Shown piece after piece: positions 17,819 through 27,398 of a stretch of DNA of 64,000 nucleotides. Each line of letters begins with the position of its first letter. Positions within the stretch are counted from its first letter, which is position 1. The DNA lies in NCBI RefSeq assembly GCF_001580915.1, contig NZ_LHZQ01000219.1, positions 30,750 through 94,749 on the forward strand, given 5' to 3'. The position numbers were made by a program, and so were the translations under genes. The notes beneath the pieces were generated by a model that saw nothing but the letters and a program-made list of their open reading frames with translations, searched no databases and had not been told where the DNA came from. The stretch is from Acetobacter tropicalis (GTDB lineage Bacteria > Pseudomonadota > Alphaproteobacteria > Acetobacterales > Acetobacteraceae).

Positions 17819-18646
17819 TTACAGGCCGCGTTCCCGTTTGATCAGATCCCATGCCGCGTTAATGCGTGAAATACGGGCAGAAGCCTCCGCAATTTCGGCA
17901 GGTGTCGCATTGCGGGCAGACATCACATCCGGGTGATATTGGCGAACCAGCGTTTTCCAATGCGCGCGAATCTTGTCATTGGAGAGAGAGGCCTCTACCC
18001 CCATGATCACGTAAGCATCTTCTTCCGCCATGGCAGGGCGTGCGCGGCCCTGCTCCGCACGGTCCCATGCCCCCTTGCTTAACCCGAACAGGGCGTGAAC
18101 CCGTTGCAGAAAGCGTGTTTCTTCTTTGGTTAAAGGTTCATCAGCGGCAAGGTCAGCGCGGGCAATGGTGAACAGAATCGCCAGCAGGTCTTCCAGCGGC
18201 TGTTTGTCATCAGCGTAAGCCTGCCCCAGTTCGCGGGCAAAGGCTTCATAATCATCCGTGCGTTGACGGGCCATATCAAACAGCCGTCCCAACTCACGCA
18301 TGTTTTCTGGCGGAACCCGAAAGCGTGCCTTGAAGGCGTTAATTTCACGCCGGTTCACGGGGGCGTCGCATTTGGCCAGCTTGGCGCACAGAATCACGCT
18401 GCTCAGGCCATAAAGCTGTTCTTTCTTACCCATGGCGGCGGCCAGTTTGGCCGCCATAAAGGTTGCCGCACCGTTGGGGTCCGGATGAGCACGGGCCGCC
18501 CAGCGGTCACTCCACCCTCCTGTGGGGGGCTGGAGCAAGGTGCCTTTATCCGCGGCATGCCCCAGAGCTGTGCCCAGAGCTGCTCCCACGGGGCCTCCCA
18601 TAGCAAACCCGGCAACGCCACCAAAAATTTTACCCCAAATAGCCAT
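17819..18646 (-). CDS. djlA: DnaJ-like co-chaperone DjlA (TerB plus J domain)
   Basis: A 275-residue protein with a hydrophobic glycine-rich N-terminus ('IFGGVAGFAMGGPVGAALG'), a central TerB-like helical domain (about residues 75-190, 'LSSVILCAKLAKCDAPVNRREI') and a C-terminal J domain with 'YVIMGVEASLSNDKIRAHWKTLVRQYHPDV', whose HPD triad stimulates DnaK ATPase. This is the DjlA architecture, a membrane-associated co-chaperone linked to envelope stress. ATG 18646 is preferred over an upstream GTG-type opening at 18682 because the hydrophobic anchor then begins at once. Confidence 0.88.
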   Translation of the reverse strand: MAIWGKIFGGVAGFAMGGPVGAALGTALGHAADKGTLLQPPTGGWSDRWAARAHPDPNGAATFMAAKLAAAMGKKEQLYGLSSVILCAKLAKCDAPVNRREINAFKARFRVPPENMRELGRLFDMARQRTDDYEAFARELGQAYADDKQPLEDLLAILFTIARADLAADEPLTKEETRFLQRVHALFGLSKGAWDRAEQGRARPAMAEEDAYVIMGVEASLSNDKIRAHWKTLVRQYHPDVMSARNATPAEIAEASARISRINAAWDLIKRERGL

Positions 18647-18897
18647 TCTGCTCGCTTCAACCATGTCTGCTGTGAGTACCATATGGTACCCGGTTTCAGC
18701 CTTGCAAACACCATAGCAAGCAGATGGCCTGCAAGAGAAGGCAATCTAGCGGCAACGCTGCCATGGCGATCTTTACGCAATAAGACGAGGAACAGGGCGA
18801 ATGCCGCGAAAAAAGGGATCAGGCTTTTCTGGTCTGTATCAGCACAGAACTTTGGACATAGAAGAAAACACGAGAGGCTTTCTTCTGTGCAGGCCAT

Positions 18898-19209
18898 TTA
18901 TGCTTTGGGGTCCGTCATGGAAATCAGGCGGCTTATGGCGTCCAGATACGCAATGTAGGCTTTGCGCCCTTTCTCTGTCAGGCTGAGCTGGGTGAGGGGG
19001 CGTCGTCCTGCAAAGCTTTTATTTTGCAGGATGTAGTCGGCTTCTTCCAGTTTTCTGAGATGCGTGGACAGATTGCCATCTGAAACCTGAAGATGCGCCT
19101 TGAGAGTTGTGAAATCTGCCGTGCCTGTTGATGCCAGAAAGGTCATGATACCCAGCCGCACCCGCCCATGAATGGTTTCATCCAGGTCACGAATATCAAA
19201 GGAAAACAT
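18898..19209 (-). CDS. Winged-helix transcriptional regulator
   Basis: A 103-residue, single-domain DNA-binding protein: 'HGRVRLGIMTFLASTGTADFTTLKAHLQVSDGNLSTHLRKLEEADYI' forms the helix-turn-helix and 'GRRPLTQLSLTEKGRKAYIAYLDAI' the wing and dimer helix, as in the small ArsR/MarR-like 'winged helix DNA-binding' family. No cysteines for metal sensing are apparent. It lies 6 bases downstream of a membrane-protein gene, a pairing seen for such regulators, and probably controls that operon. Confidence 0.85.
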   Translation of the reverse strand: MFSFDIRDLDETIHGRVRLGIMTFLASTGTADFTTLKAHLQVSDGNLSTHLRKLEEADYILQNKSFAGRRPLTQLSLTEKGRKAYIAYLDAISRLISMTDPKA

Positions 19210-19215
19210 GGGTTC

Positions 19216-19833
19216 TTAAGCAGTCGCGTTATGTTTGCGCATCAGAACACCGCCGGGCACCGCCAAAAGAAGCACGAGCAAACCGCCATAAAGCAGGAAA
19301 AGATATGGGCTGTTGATGAAAATTGCAGACAGAAGAGCCCCAATGAAAGAGGAAGCGGCAACAATTTGCAGCCACTTCTGGCCGGAAATCAAGGCTGCAA
19401 CTAACCAGCCTGTGCCGTAAAGCCCCAGAATGAGCGAGGGAAACAGCGCCCAGACCAGCGTTGTCTGGCATCGCCACATGATAAGCAGCCCGGCAAGGAA
19501 AACCGTAAGAATGCACCAGCCAATGGATTGCCAGACCTGTGCCATGGCCTGATTCATGAAGGAGGCTGCACCTGTAAAGGATGTTGTCCGTGCAAGAATG
19601 AAAATACAAGCGCAGTGAACCGCCATTGCCACACCATAAATCCATATGATGGCATCTGGTCCAAAACCTAAAAGGTGCAGGGAGGCTGCCCAAGCGACAG
19701 CGGAAGCAACACCAAAAATCAGGCCTCCTGCAAGAAGGAAAGGGCCAAAGGTAAGGGGCGTATGCTGTCCGGCTTCAGCAAGTGCACGCAGAAAACTGAT
19801 GTCCTGTTGCAGAGAGTGATTGTCTTGGATCAT
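19216..19833 (-). CDS. Multi-pass membrane protein of unknown function
   Basis: A 205-residue protein with about six hydrophobic segments ('FLLAGGLIFGVASAVAWAASL', 'IIWIYGVAMAVHCACIFIL', 'GWCILTVFLAGLLIMW', 'ALFPSLILGLYGTGWLVAAL', 'LQIVAASSFIGALLSAIFI', 'YLFLLYGGLLVLLLAVPGG'). I do not recognise the family. The start at ATG 19833 puts the short soluble N-terminus (MIQDNHSLQQDISFLRAL) before the first segment. It precedes, and is probably regulated by, the winged-helix gene. Confidence 0.75.
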   Translation of the reverse strand: MIQDNHSLQQDISFLRALAEAGQHTPLTFGPFLLAGGLIFGVASAVAWAASLHLLGFGPDAIIWIYGVAMAVHCACIFILARTTSFTGAASFMNQAMAQVWQSIGWCILTVFLAGLLIMWRCQTTLVWALFPSLILGLYGTGWLVAALISGQKWLQIVAASSFIGALLSAIFINSPYLFLLYGGLLVLLLAVPGGVLMRKHNATA

Positions 19834-20282
19834 GGCGCATCTCACAAGGGAGCGGAAGGGAATGGCTGTCAGTAACCATGGACAGAGCATAGGAAATTAA
19901 CTTTGAAATTAAAAGTAAAATTTTATGCAAAGTTTGAGAGATGAGTCGTTGGTTTAATCGGGGCACTCAGAAAGTGGGCGCCCAACGTAGGAAGATGATA
20001 AGGAGGAGGGAATGCAGGGAAGAAATACCGTGCTCGTGGGGATGCCGGACGGTAGTTTCTCACCTAGTCAGAGGTCATTTCAAAAATTATCCGACGAAAA
20101 TTGATGTTTTTTTATTGCAGAATGTGTTGTCTTTAATATCATCGTAGTGTGGGCGCAAAATGATACTTTAAACTCTAAAGCGTTTTGATAATTCTCACCC
20201 CAGACTTTTGAAACTGCAATCTCAGTGTATGGCGGTCTTTGAATAATCCGTTATAGTGGAATGGAAAATTGATAAAAAACCA
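19834..20282. other. AT-rich intergenic region without a convincing gene
   Basis: About 450 bases holding the promoter of the membrane-protein/regulator pair (AT-rich at 19893-19930). A 68-codon plus-strand frame (19941-20147) with some basic character has no ribosome site of note and no family I recognise. No terminator hairpin with a T-run is obvious after the RHH gene. Confidence 0.4.
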
Positions 20283-20558
20283 TCAGGGATCGTAATTTTT
20301 TTGAATGGTATGAGGAGGAGTGTCATCTTGCCTCTCCATGACTTTTTTGCGTAACCAGTTGAGAGCATGAACCCTTAAGGCAGAAGCCAGAGAGTGCGGA
20401 GGAAGGCGTTCTGAATCCACCTGTGCAACCAGAGCCGGAAGAGGCCGTTGGGTTGCCTGTGCCATTTCCTCCAGAACCTGCCAGAACTCCTGTTCCAGTG
20501 CCACGCTTGTATCGTGTCCGGAAAGGATAAGGCTACGTTTGCGTAAATGCAAACTCAT
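20283..20558 (-). CDS. Ribbon-helix-helix DNA-binding protein
   Basis: A 91-residue protein whose start, 'MSLHLRKRSLILSGHDTSVALEQEFWQVLEEMAQ', has the strand-helix-helix pattern of the RHH_4 family found mostly in alphaproteobacteria; the rest is helical and ends basic. It begins with an ATGA overlap on the queG stop, so its translation is tied to the queuosine operon. A role as a repressor of that operon is possible but is inference; the family's targets are poorly known. Confidence 0.8.
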   Translation of the reverse strand: MSLHLRKRSLILSGHDTSVALEQEFWQVLEEMAQATQRPLPALVAQVDSERLPPHSLASALRVHALNWLRKKVMERQDDTPPHTIQKNYDP

Positions 20559-21694
20559 GGCTGGTGTTCTTTCAGGCGGAGGGTGGCCCATTGGGCGGCG
20601 TCCGTAACGACCGGATCAGGGTCTGTCAGCAAATTTTCGGCGTGGGGTAACAGGGAAGGGGTGTGGCTGTTGCCAATAGCAATCAGCACGTTGCGCACAA
20701 AGCGGTTACGGCCAATACGTTTGATGGGAGAACCGGAAAACATCTGACGGAACGCCGTATCATCCAGTTGGCTCAAGGTGGTCAGCTCTGGTGCAATCAG
20801 GTCTGCCCGGGGATGCAGTTTGATCTGGCGGGAGGTCTGGGCAAAGCGGTTCCAGGGGCAGACGGCCAGACAATCATCACACCCATAAATATGTGTGCCA
20901 ATGGCAGGGCGCAAAGCATGCGGTATTGGGCCGGAATGCTCAATGGTCAGGTAGGAAATGCAGCGCCGTGCATCCATTTTGTATGGTTCTGGAAAGGCCT
21001 GTGTGGGGCAGGCGGTCAGGCAGCGGGTGCAACTCCCGCAGCTTCCGCCCGAAGGTGCGGAGGGCGGAAGCTCTAGGGTAGTATAAATCTCACCCAGGAA
21101 AAGCCAGCTTCCATGCGCGCGGGAAACAAGGTTGGTGTGTTTGCCTTGCCACCCTAATCCTGCCTTTTCTGCTAAAGGTTTTTCGGAAACAGGCGCGGTA
21201 TCGACAAAGACCTTCACCTGGGGCGTTTCCAAGGCTGGATGTGCCTGTGTGGGGACTTCCAGCGCAGTCCGTCCTTCCTTGACCACAAACTGGGCTAGGT
21301 GTTTCAGCATGCCTTTTATCAGGTCATGGTAATCGCGGTGGCGGGCATAGACGGAAATGTTGCCGCGATCTGGCTGGCGCAGGGTTGCCAGAGCATCGTC
21401 CTCTGGGGCGTAGGACACGCCGAGAGCAATCACACTGCGAGCTTCTGGCCATAAATCCTGCGGATGCGTACGCTGCTCCGTGCGCTTCGCAAGCCAGTCC
21501 ATTTCCCCTTGATAGCCATTGGCCAGAAAATCGGTCAGCCGGTCGCGTACCTCCGGTCCCAGATGTGCAGGGCAAAAGCCAATGGCATCAAACCCTAGCG
21601 TCAGCGCTTTGTCCCGAATACGGGTGGCGAGTTTCTCCATGTGGGCGGAGGGCTGGGAAGAAGAGGTGTGTGGGTCAGGCAAGAGAGGTGCCAC
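20555..21694 (-). CDS. queG: Epoxyqueuosine reductase
   Basis: Cobalamin- and [4Fe-4S]-dependent enzyme that reduces epoxyqueuosine to queuosine in tRNA, the last step of the pathway. Two ferredoxin-type clusters: 'CGSCTRCLTACP' and 'CDDCLAVCPWN'. The N-terminal DUF1730 part ('LGFDAIGFCPAHLG') and a C-terminal HEAT-like stretch ('RFVRNVLIAIGN') are in place; 379 residues is normal. The frame opens with GTG at 21694; ATG 21640, closer to where relatives begin, is an alternative. Same operon as tgt and queA. Confidence 0.95.
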   Translation of the reverse strand: MAPLLPDPHTSSSQPSAHMEKLATRIRDKALTLGFDAIGFCPAHLGPEVRDRLTDFLANGYQGEMDWLAKRTEQRTHPQDLWPEARSVIALGVSYAPEDDALATLRQPDRGNISVYARHRDYHDLIKGMLKHLAQFVVKEGRTALEVPTQAHPALETPQVKVFVDTAPVSEKPLAEKAGLGWQGKHTNLVSRAHGSWLFLGEIYTTLELPPSAPSGGSCGSCTRCLTACPTQAFPEPYKMDARRCISYLTIEHSGPIPHALRPAIGTHIYGCDDCLAVCPWNRFAQTSRQIKLHPRADLIAPELTTLSQLDDTAFRQMFSGSPIKRIGRNRFVRNVLIAIGNSHTPSLLPHAENLLTDPDPVVTDAAQWATLRLKEHQP

Positions 21695-21822
21695 TGTATG
21701 CCAAACCTGTTTGGGCTTGCACTGAGAAAAAGGGAGGTGCGGATGCTAAGGCAAGATGAGCCGCAGGGAGTGCGGCCCATAAGAGAGAGCATTTCCGTAT
21801 CCTGTAAACGAAGGGAAAAGTC

Positions 21823-22983
21823 TCAAGAAACGGATGGGATGACCGGTTGTGGCATTTCATCTTCTGTCCAGTCTTCTGCGGCCCATTCAGCCCGAAGCTG
21901 TGTAGCCAGCGTTTCCAGTCGGCCTTCCAGAATGGCTTGGCGTATCTGGCGCATCAGCCGCTGATAATAGGCGATATTATGCCATGTCAGCAGCATGGGG
22001 CCCAGAATTTCATTCGCACGGAATAGATGATGCAGATAGGCGCGGCTGTGGCGTGAACAGGCCAGACAGTCACAATGTGGAGAAATGGGCCGTGCATCGC
22101 CAGCGTGGCGGGCGTTGCGTAAATTCAGGGTGCCACGTTCTGTATAAGCGCGGGCTGTACGGCCGGCACGGGTGGGCATGACGCAGTCAAACATGTCCAC
22201 GCCGCGCATCACGCTGCCCAGCAGATCATCAGGCGTGCCAACGCCCATCAGGTAGTGGGGCGCATTTTGCGGCATAAGCGGAACGGTGGTGTCCAGTGTG
22301 GCGAACATCAATTCCTGCCCTTCGCCAACGGCAAGGCCGCCAATGGCGTAGCCTTCAAACCCGATGTCGGTCAGGGCTTTCACGCTTTCAGCCCGCAGGT
22401 TTGTTTCTGTGCCGCCCTGCACAATGCCAAACTGACCGTAGCCCTCGCGGTGCACAAAAGCCTCGCGGGAGCGTGCTGCCCAGCGCATGGACAGGCGCAT
22501 GGATTTGGCAATGATTTCTGGCGGCGCAGGCAGGGCCGGGCATTCATCAAAACACATGGTGATGGTGGCATCCAGCGCGTGCTGGATGTCGGTCGAGCTT
22601 TCCGGAGTCAGACGATGCGTTGAACCGTCAATATGGGATTTGAAGGTGACGCCATCCTGATCCAGTTTGCGCAACGCCCCCAGAGACATGACCTGAAAGC
22701 CGCCAGAATCCGTGAGAATCGGGCCGGACCAGTCCATGAATTTGTGCAGGCCACCCAGTTGCCGCACCCGCTCCGCGCCCGGGCGCAGCATCAGATGGTA
22801 GGTGTTGCCCAGCACAATGCCCGCGCCGGTGGATCGCACAGCATCCATGGTCATGGCTTTTACGGTGCCCACAGTGCCCACGGGCATGAAGGTGGGGGTG
22901 GCAACGGGGCCGTGAGCAGTGTGCAGGGTACCAGCGCGGGCGTTGCCGTCCGTGCTCTCGCAGGTCCAGTTGAAACGGGTCAT
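21823..22983 (-). CDS. tgt: tRNA-guanine transglycosylase (queuine tRNA-ribosyltransferase)
   Basis: Exchanges guanine-34 of GUN-anticodon tRNAs for preQ1. Full length at 386 residues. '[11 protein letters not shown]', the nucleophile region '[11 protein letters not shown]' (catalytic Asp) and '[11 protein letters not shown]' are seen, with a second Asp in 'FDCVMPTR'; the zinc site is '[18 protein letters not shown]'. The ATG overlaps the queA stop (ATGA), so translation is coupled. Confidence 0.97.
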   Translation of the reverse strand: MTRFNWTCESTDGNARAGTLHTAHGPVATPTFMPVGTVGTVKAMTMDAVRSTGAGIVLGNTYHLMLRPGAERVRQLGGLHKFMDWSGPILTDSGGFQVMSLGALRKLDQDGVTFKSHIDGSTHRLTPESSTDIQHALDATITMCFDECPALPAPPEIIAKSMRLSMRWAARSREAFVHREGYGQFGIVQGGTETNLRAESVKALTDIGFEGYAIGGLAVGEGQELMFATLDTTVPLMPQNAPHYLMGVGTPDDLLGSVMRGVDMFDCVMPTRAGRTARAYTERGTLNLRNARHAGDARPISPHCDCLACSRHSRAYLHHLFRANEILGPMLLTWHNIAYYQRLMRQIRQAILEGRLETLATQLRAEWAAEDWTEDEMPQPVIPSVS

Positions 22984-24095
22984 GAAAGGGCTCCGGCCGC
23001 ACCTGTGGGGTGGGCAGTGGTCTGATGAGAAATGCGGTGGGTATCAATGGGGTTGGCGCACCGCAGCAGGCAGGCATCTCCGTAGGAATAGAAGCGGTAG
23101 CCAGAGTGTACAGCGTGGGCATAGGCCGCACGCATGCGCTCTGTTCCGGCAAAGGCGCTGACCAGCATGAACAGGGTGGAGCGCGGCAGATGAAAATTGG
23201 TCATCAGCATGTCCACCGCCCGGAATTTGTAGCCGGGCCGAATGAAAATGGAGGTTTCAGCGTCAAACGGATGCACACGGCCTGTTTCATCCGCAGCGCT
23301 TTCCAGAAGGCGCAGGCTTGTGGTGCCGACAGCAACAATACGGCCACCCGCCTGCCGTACGGCGTTGATACGCTCTGCTGTTTCTTGCGTGATGATCCCG
23401 CGTTCAGCATGCATGTGGTGTTTGGAGATATCGTTCTCCCGCACGGGCAGGAAGGTGCCGGCACCCACATGCAAAGTAAGCGTGCAGCGTTCAGCTCCGG
23501 TCGCGTCCACTGCTTCCAGCAGGGAGGGCGTAAAGTGCAGTCCCGCCGTGGGGGCGGCCACAGCCCCTTTATGCTCGGCAAAAATGGTGGCGTAGTCTTT
23601 GTCGTCCTGCGCCGTCGGGCCATGTGGGCGGTGAATGTAGGGTGGAAGCGCCAAAGCCCCGACATCTTTCAGGAACGCATCAAAGGCGCTGCCTTCTGCT
23701 GAGAACCGGAGCACGGCTCCGCCACCCTCTTCCCGCGCCAGAACCTCGGCAGTGTGGGGGCTGCCGGTAAATGTCAGGGTATCGCCCACCCGCAGGCGGC
23801 GCGCATTGCGGACCAGCACATGCCATGTGCCATCGGCCAGAATACGGTCCAGCGTGATGCCGATACGGGCTTCCCCACGCAGGGCGTGCAACTGGGCGCG
23901 GATAACGGCTGTATCGTTTGCGACCAGCAGATCATCCGCGCGCAGCAGGGAGGGGAGATCAGACACATGCCGGTCATGGAACGGGCCGTCTTGCGGCACA
24001 TCCAGCAGGCGGGCGCTCTCCCGTGGTCTGGCAGGTTCCTGCGCGATCAGGGTTTCGGGCAGGTGGAAATCAAAATCTTCGGTACGGTCGCTCAT
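22980..24095 (-). CDS. queA: S-adenosylmethionine:tRNA ribosyltransferase-isomerase
   Basis: Transfers and isomerises the ribosyl part of SAM onto preQ1-tRNA to form epoxyqueuosine. 371 residues, beginning '[25 protein letters not shown]' as in the family, with '[18 protein letters not shown]', '[13 protein letters not shown]'-like '[17 protein letters not shown]' and '[17 protein letters not shown]' all in order. First gene of queA-tgt-queG-RHH; the de novo preQ0 genes are not in the window. Confidence 0.96.
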   Translation of the reverse strand: MSDRTEDFDFHLPETLIAQEPARPRESARLLDVPQDGPFHDRHVSDLPSLLRADDLLVANDTAVIRAQLHALRGEARIGITLDRILADGTWHVLVRNARRLRVGDTLTFTGSPHTAEVLAREEGGGAVLRFSAEGSAFDAFLKDVGALALPPYIHRPHGPTAQDDKDYATIFAEHKGAVAAPTAGLHFTPSLLEAVDATGAERCTLTLHVGAGTFLPVRENDISKHHMHAERGIITQETAERINAVRQAGGRIVAVGTTSLRLLESAADETGRVHPFDAETSIFIRPGYKFRAVDMLMTNFHLPRSTLFMLVSAFAGTERMRAAYAHAVHSGYRFYSYGDACLLRCANPIDTHRISHQTTAHPTGAAGALS

Positions 24096-24321
24096 GGCCC
24101 GATGGGTTTACGCAATAGGCAGCGCCTGCGCCAGAGGGCAGATGGATGGAAAACTGAACCTTGTGAGCACTGATGCGTCTGGCCCACAGGGAAGAGGGCA
24201 GAAGGCGGCAGCAGGGTTTTGCAAAAGATGGCATGGGTGGTACGCCTCATCCTGTCTTGAAGTGCGAGCAGGCGAGGTTCAAAGTCCACTCCTGTTTGTA
24301 TGAGAAAATTTGGAGAAGAGA

Positions 24322-24540
24322 ATGTCTTACGCATTGCTTGATGCAGACCGGGTTGCCAAAGCAGCCAAAACCTCCCTGGGTGTTTTGCAGGCCAGCAACG
24401 AATCTTCTGAAGCGCATCAGCGCAAGATCATCATGATTGAACGGATTGAAGCTCTGGCCCGTGCTGCGGCTGAATCTGACGCTGGCAAGGCCGTTACCCT
24501 GACTTCTGAAGAATTCTGGCTGATCAGCCGCAACTGGTAA
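24322..24540 (+). CDS. Small conserved-looking protein, function unknown
   Basis: A 72-residue, mostly helical soluble protein with no Cys and no membrane segment ('LGVLQASNESSEAHQRKIIMIERIEALARAAAESD'). I do not recognise it. The ATG at 24322 follows GGAGAAGAG at suitable spacing, and composition matches neighbours, so it is likely translated. It lies 17 bases before the PEBP gene and is probably in its operon. Confidence 0.65.
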   Translation: MSYALLDADRVAKAAKTSLGVLQASNESSEAHQRKIIMIERIEALARAAAESDAGKAVTLTSEEFWLISRNW

Positions 24541-24557
24541 CAAAGGAAAAGCACATC

Positions 24558-25052
24558 ATGGCGTTTGTTCTCTCAAGCCCGGCTTTTACTGAGGGCGCAA
24601 CCCTGCCGCAGGCCCAGGTTTACAACGGCATGGGGCAATCCGGGCAGAATCTTTCCCCCGCGCTGGAGTGGAAAGGCGCGCCGGAGGGCACCAAAAGCTT
24701 CGTGATCACAGTGTATGATCCGGATGCTCCAACAGGGTCCGGCTGGTGGCATTGGGTGGTTGCCAATATTCCTGCAAGCGTGACCAGCCTGCCCGAAGGT
24801 GCAGGGTCAGGCAAAGGCGGGCTCCCCGCAGGGGCCCTGCAGGTGCGGACTGACTTCGGCGTGCCGGGATATGGTGGGGCAGCTCCTCCGCCCGGACCGG
24901 TGCATCATTATGTTTTTACGGTGCATGCGCTGGATGTGCTTCAACTGGACGTAACCGCAGAGTCGAGCCCGGCTCTGGTTGGTTTCATGGTGCATCATCA
25001 TAGTCTTGGTGCGGCCAGCCTTACGGCTGTTTATGGCGGCAAAGCATCGTAA
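24558..25052 (+). CDS. YbhB/YbcL-family phosphatidylethanolamine-binding-like protein
   Basis: A 164-residue PEBP-fold protein. 'NLSPALEWKGAPEGTKSFVITVYDPDAPTGSGWWHWVVANIP' carries the family's DPDAP motif, and 'GVPGYGGAAPPPGPVHHYVFTVHAL' the GYGGPxPP-like and HHY motif. Bacterial members are cytosolic or periplasmic and their ligand is generally unknown; no signal peptide is present here. Ends at a strong bidirectional terminator. Confidence 0.92.
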   Translation: MAFVLSSPAFTEGATLPQAQVYNGMGQSGQNLSPALEWKGAPEGTKSFVITVYDPDAPTGSGWWHWVVANIPASVTSLPEGAGSGKGGLPAGALQVRTDFGVPGYGGAAPPPGPVHHYVFTVHALDVLQLDVTAESSPALVGFMVHHHSLGAASLTAVYGGKAS

Positions 25053-25100
25053 CCCTCCGACTCTAAAGAAGCCGGGAGGTCACAGGATTTTCTGTGAAGT

Positions 25101-25141
25101 AAAAAAAGGGAGGCGCTCCTACGTGCCTCCCTTTTTGTTTT
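25101..25141. terminator. Bidirectional terminator between convergent genes
   Basis: AAAAAAAGGGAGGC and GCCTCCCTTTTT form a stem with T-runs on both strands, serving the PEBP gene (plus) and the glycosyltransferase-like gene (minus). Confidence 0.9.
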
Positions 25142-27306
25142 TCAGGATGAAAGCGAGACAGAAGAGGCAGAAGCTGGAGTGTGGCGGGCCAGTTCCACCA
25201 CCACATCCACCATGGATACGCTGCCATCATGGCTCAGCAGGGCCTCTTTCCCTCCCACATGATGCGGCATGACCATTAGGGGAGCCCCTTCATCCATGAA
25301 TTTGATACGCAGATCATTCCAGCGGGGGGCTACAAAACGCCGGAAGGCAGCGGCCAGCGCACACTGGTCCACACACCAGTTGGTGGGGTTTTGGGGGCTA
25401 TAGGCGGTATTCAGGTAGTCACTGAGAAAATGCGCAATGGGGGGCAGAAGGTCGGGCTCTCCAAAATAGGAAATGCCAGCCCCAAATCCCCATGGTTCGC
25501 CCATAACCTGTTTGCCTTCATGGTTATAGGCGTACAGACGGAACCCGTAATCGGATGAGTTCGCCATCTGCCGCCACAAGGCCACGAAGTCTGCCGGGAA
25601 ATAGCCGTCACAATCTGCCGTGATAAGCGGGCACCGGAAGCGGGCCACAATTTCAGGCAGCATCAGATACCGTATGGCTGTGTAAGTTGCGCCATCTCGA
25701 TATGTTAGCGTGCCGTGAGCAAAGCTCAGCTTGACCTTTGGGTCATGCGTGGCCAGCCATTCTGAAACCGTTGTCAGGAACGTCAACTGCTCCATGGTGG
25801 GTTGTTCCACCCCGATAAAGAGGTGAATGGCACTCCCTGATGGATCGGCGCGACAGGCCCGGACAAGGGAGAGGATCAGCTTGGGAATGAAGCGGAAATA
25901 TTTGGAATCACACCCAAAGACGAGACCCAGGGCCGGAGGGATGGCGGCGGCGTTTTCTTCCGGGCTGAAATGCCATTTCCAATCAGATACGCCAAGGCGG
26001 TCTGGCACGGCGCGGGAGGAGAGTGAATTGCATTCACCCTCACTCAACCAGGAGAAGACTCCACAATTATAATGAATGGGATTAATCTTCGTCTCAATCG
26101 CCAAGGCTTTTGCATTTGCATAATGGGTATCGGCTTCTCTGCACAGGCCCGCCAGCCAGCTTGCATGCGCCATGTTCACTTCCTCCCAATAGCTGATGCC
26201 ATTGAGATGGGCTTCTGCGGCCAGAAGCTTGAGGCGATGCGGAATATTTTGGCCTGTGCAGGTTTCTTCAAACCGTTCGCTGTAGGCCTGGCGTAGGTCG
26301 TGGCCATTCTGGCGTGCCAACGGCATGGGAACAAGAAGCTGGTTAAAAAGTCCGTCAAACATGGATAGGCCCATGCGGCGCAATTGTCTGGGTAAATCCA
26401 GCAGAGCGTCTTCCCCTCCCTTCAGCCGAGTGAGCAAAGGTTGAATTCGTTCCAGAGTGATATCGGGGAAACGGGTCGTCAGGGCCTCGTGCAGAAGTTG
26501 CGCGGCCGTTTCATACTCTTTGGTGCGCAGGGCCAGAATGGCGGCGTAATAGATCAGATCCGGGTTGGTATCCTGCGTGCGTGCGCAGGAGAGGAGGCCC
26601 GCTGCCAGATCCCAGAGTTCAAAAAAGCCACACGCGCGCGCTAGATGAAGCAGATACCCGGTATCCCCCGGATTCACACAAACCTTGAGGATATGCTCAC
26701 GTAATTCTTCAGATACGGCCCATGGGGTGCGCTGACTGGGGCGGATTTCCCCCATCTGTAGCCGCTCTGTCAGTGTTTCCAACAACGCGGAAAGGGTGCG
26801 GGAGGGACATTGTGTCAACGTTACCCGTTGATCAGAGTCTTCGCTCCATAGGGTGAGTGTATCCCCCTTCCGTTCGGCCTGAAGGGCTTCAGCAGGCCAC
26901 TTGTGGTCTCCCAGATGAATATGGTGTTCGTGGCATACGGCCCGTCCAACCCAGCGACCGTTTTCGTGCCAGTCCCTGGTCGTCAGATCTTTCAGAAGGG
27001 GAAGAAGCGTGGTGGGGATGGCCAGAAAATGTTCCCAGGCAGCGCAAATGGGTGCGGCGTCAAGTTTGTCGAGCCCGCGGCTGGAGAGGTAATGCGCGTT
27101 TGCCTTTAGCGCGATAAGCGGTCTGTTTGGAATTGAGTCGACCGGAACGACTTTTGTAAAGCGTCACACGGCTCTACTGCGCCATCATCATGTAAAACGA
27201 CAGGGGAGACCGCACGGAACAGAACATCCGTGAAGGAAGCGGGATGCATGTGCAGGCCTGTGTAACCCACCAGCGCGCCATGCCATGAGAGAAGAAAAAA
27301 CGCCAT
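25142..27306 (-). pseudogene. Glycosyltransferase-like gene interrupted by a one-base frameshift
   Basis: Two frames make one protein of about 721 residues. The first runs from ATG 27306 ('MAFFLLSWHGALVGYTGLHM') to 'EPCDALQK'; the second continues with 'VVPVDSIPNRPLIALKANAHYL' and stays open through 25142, with no ATG, GTG or TTG in frame until a TTG at 26818. Adding one A to the A4 run at 27152-27155 (minus sense) joins them cleanly, so a base was lost there, in the cell or in sequencing. The N-terminal 180 residues are of unknown type; the middle is helical and TPR-like; the C-terminal half looks like a GT-A sugar transferase with 'LITADCDGYFP' (DxD) and 'LGLVFGCDSKYFRFIPKLILSL'. If only the longer fragment is made, it lacks the N-terminal part. 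Confidence 0.75.
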
Positions 27307-27398
27307 TTCAAAACTTTATCCTGAAACGGCGTTCCTGAAAGAGGAATTTTATCAGGTCAGACTGTTTTTGTGGGCAGTCAGAAAGAACAGACCTGCCT

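Noticed and set aside
18403..18897. 164-codon minus-strand frame overlapping djlA
   Set aside because: Its second half is a shifted reading of djlA and the N-terminal part has no ribosome site or family match.
19941..20147. Basic 68-codon frame, possible transposase remnant
   Set aside because: No recognisable catalytic motif, no inverted repeats or target duplication nearby.
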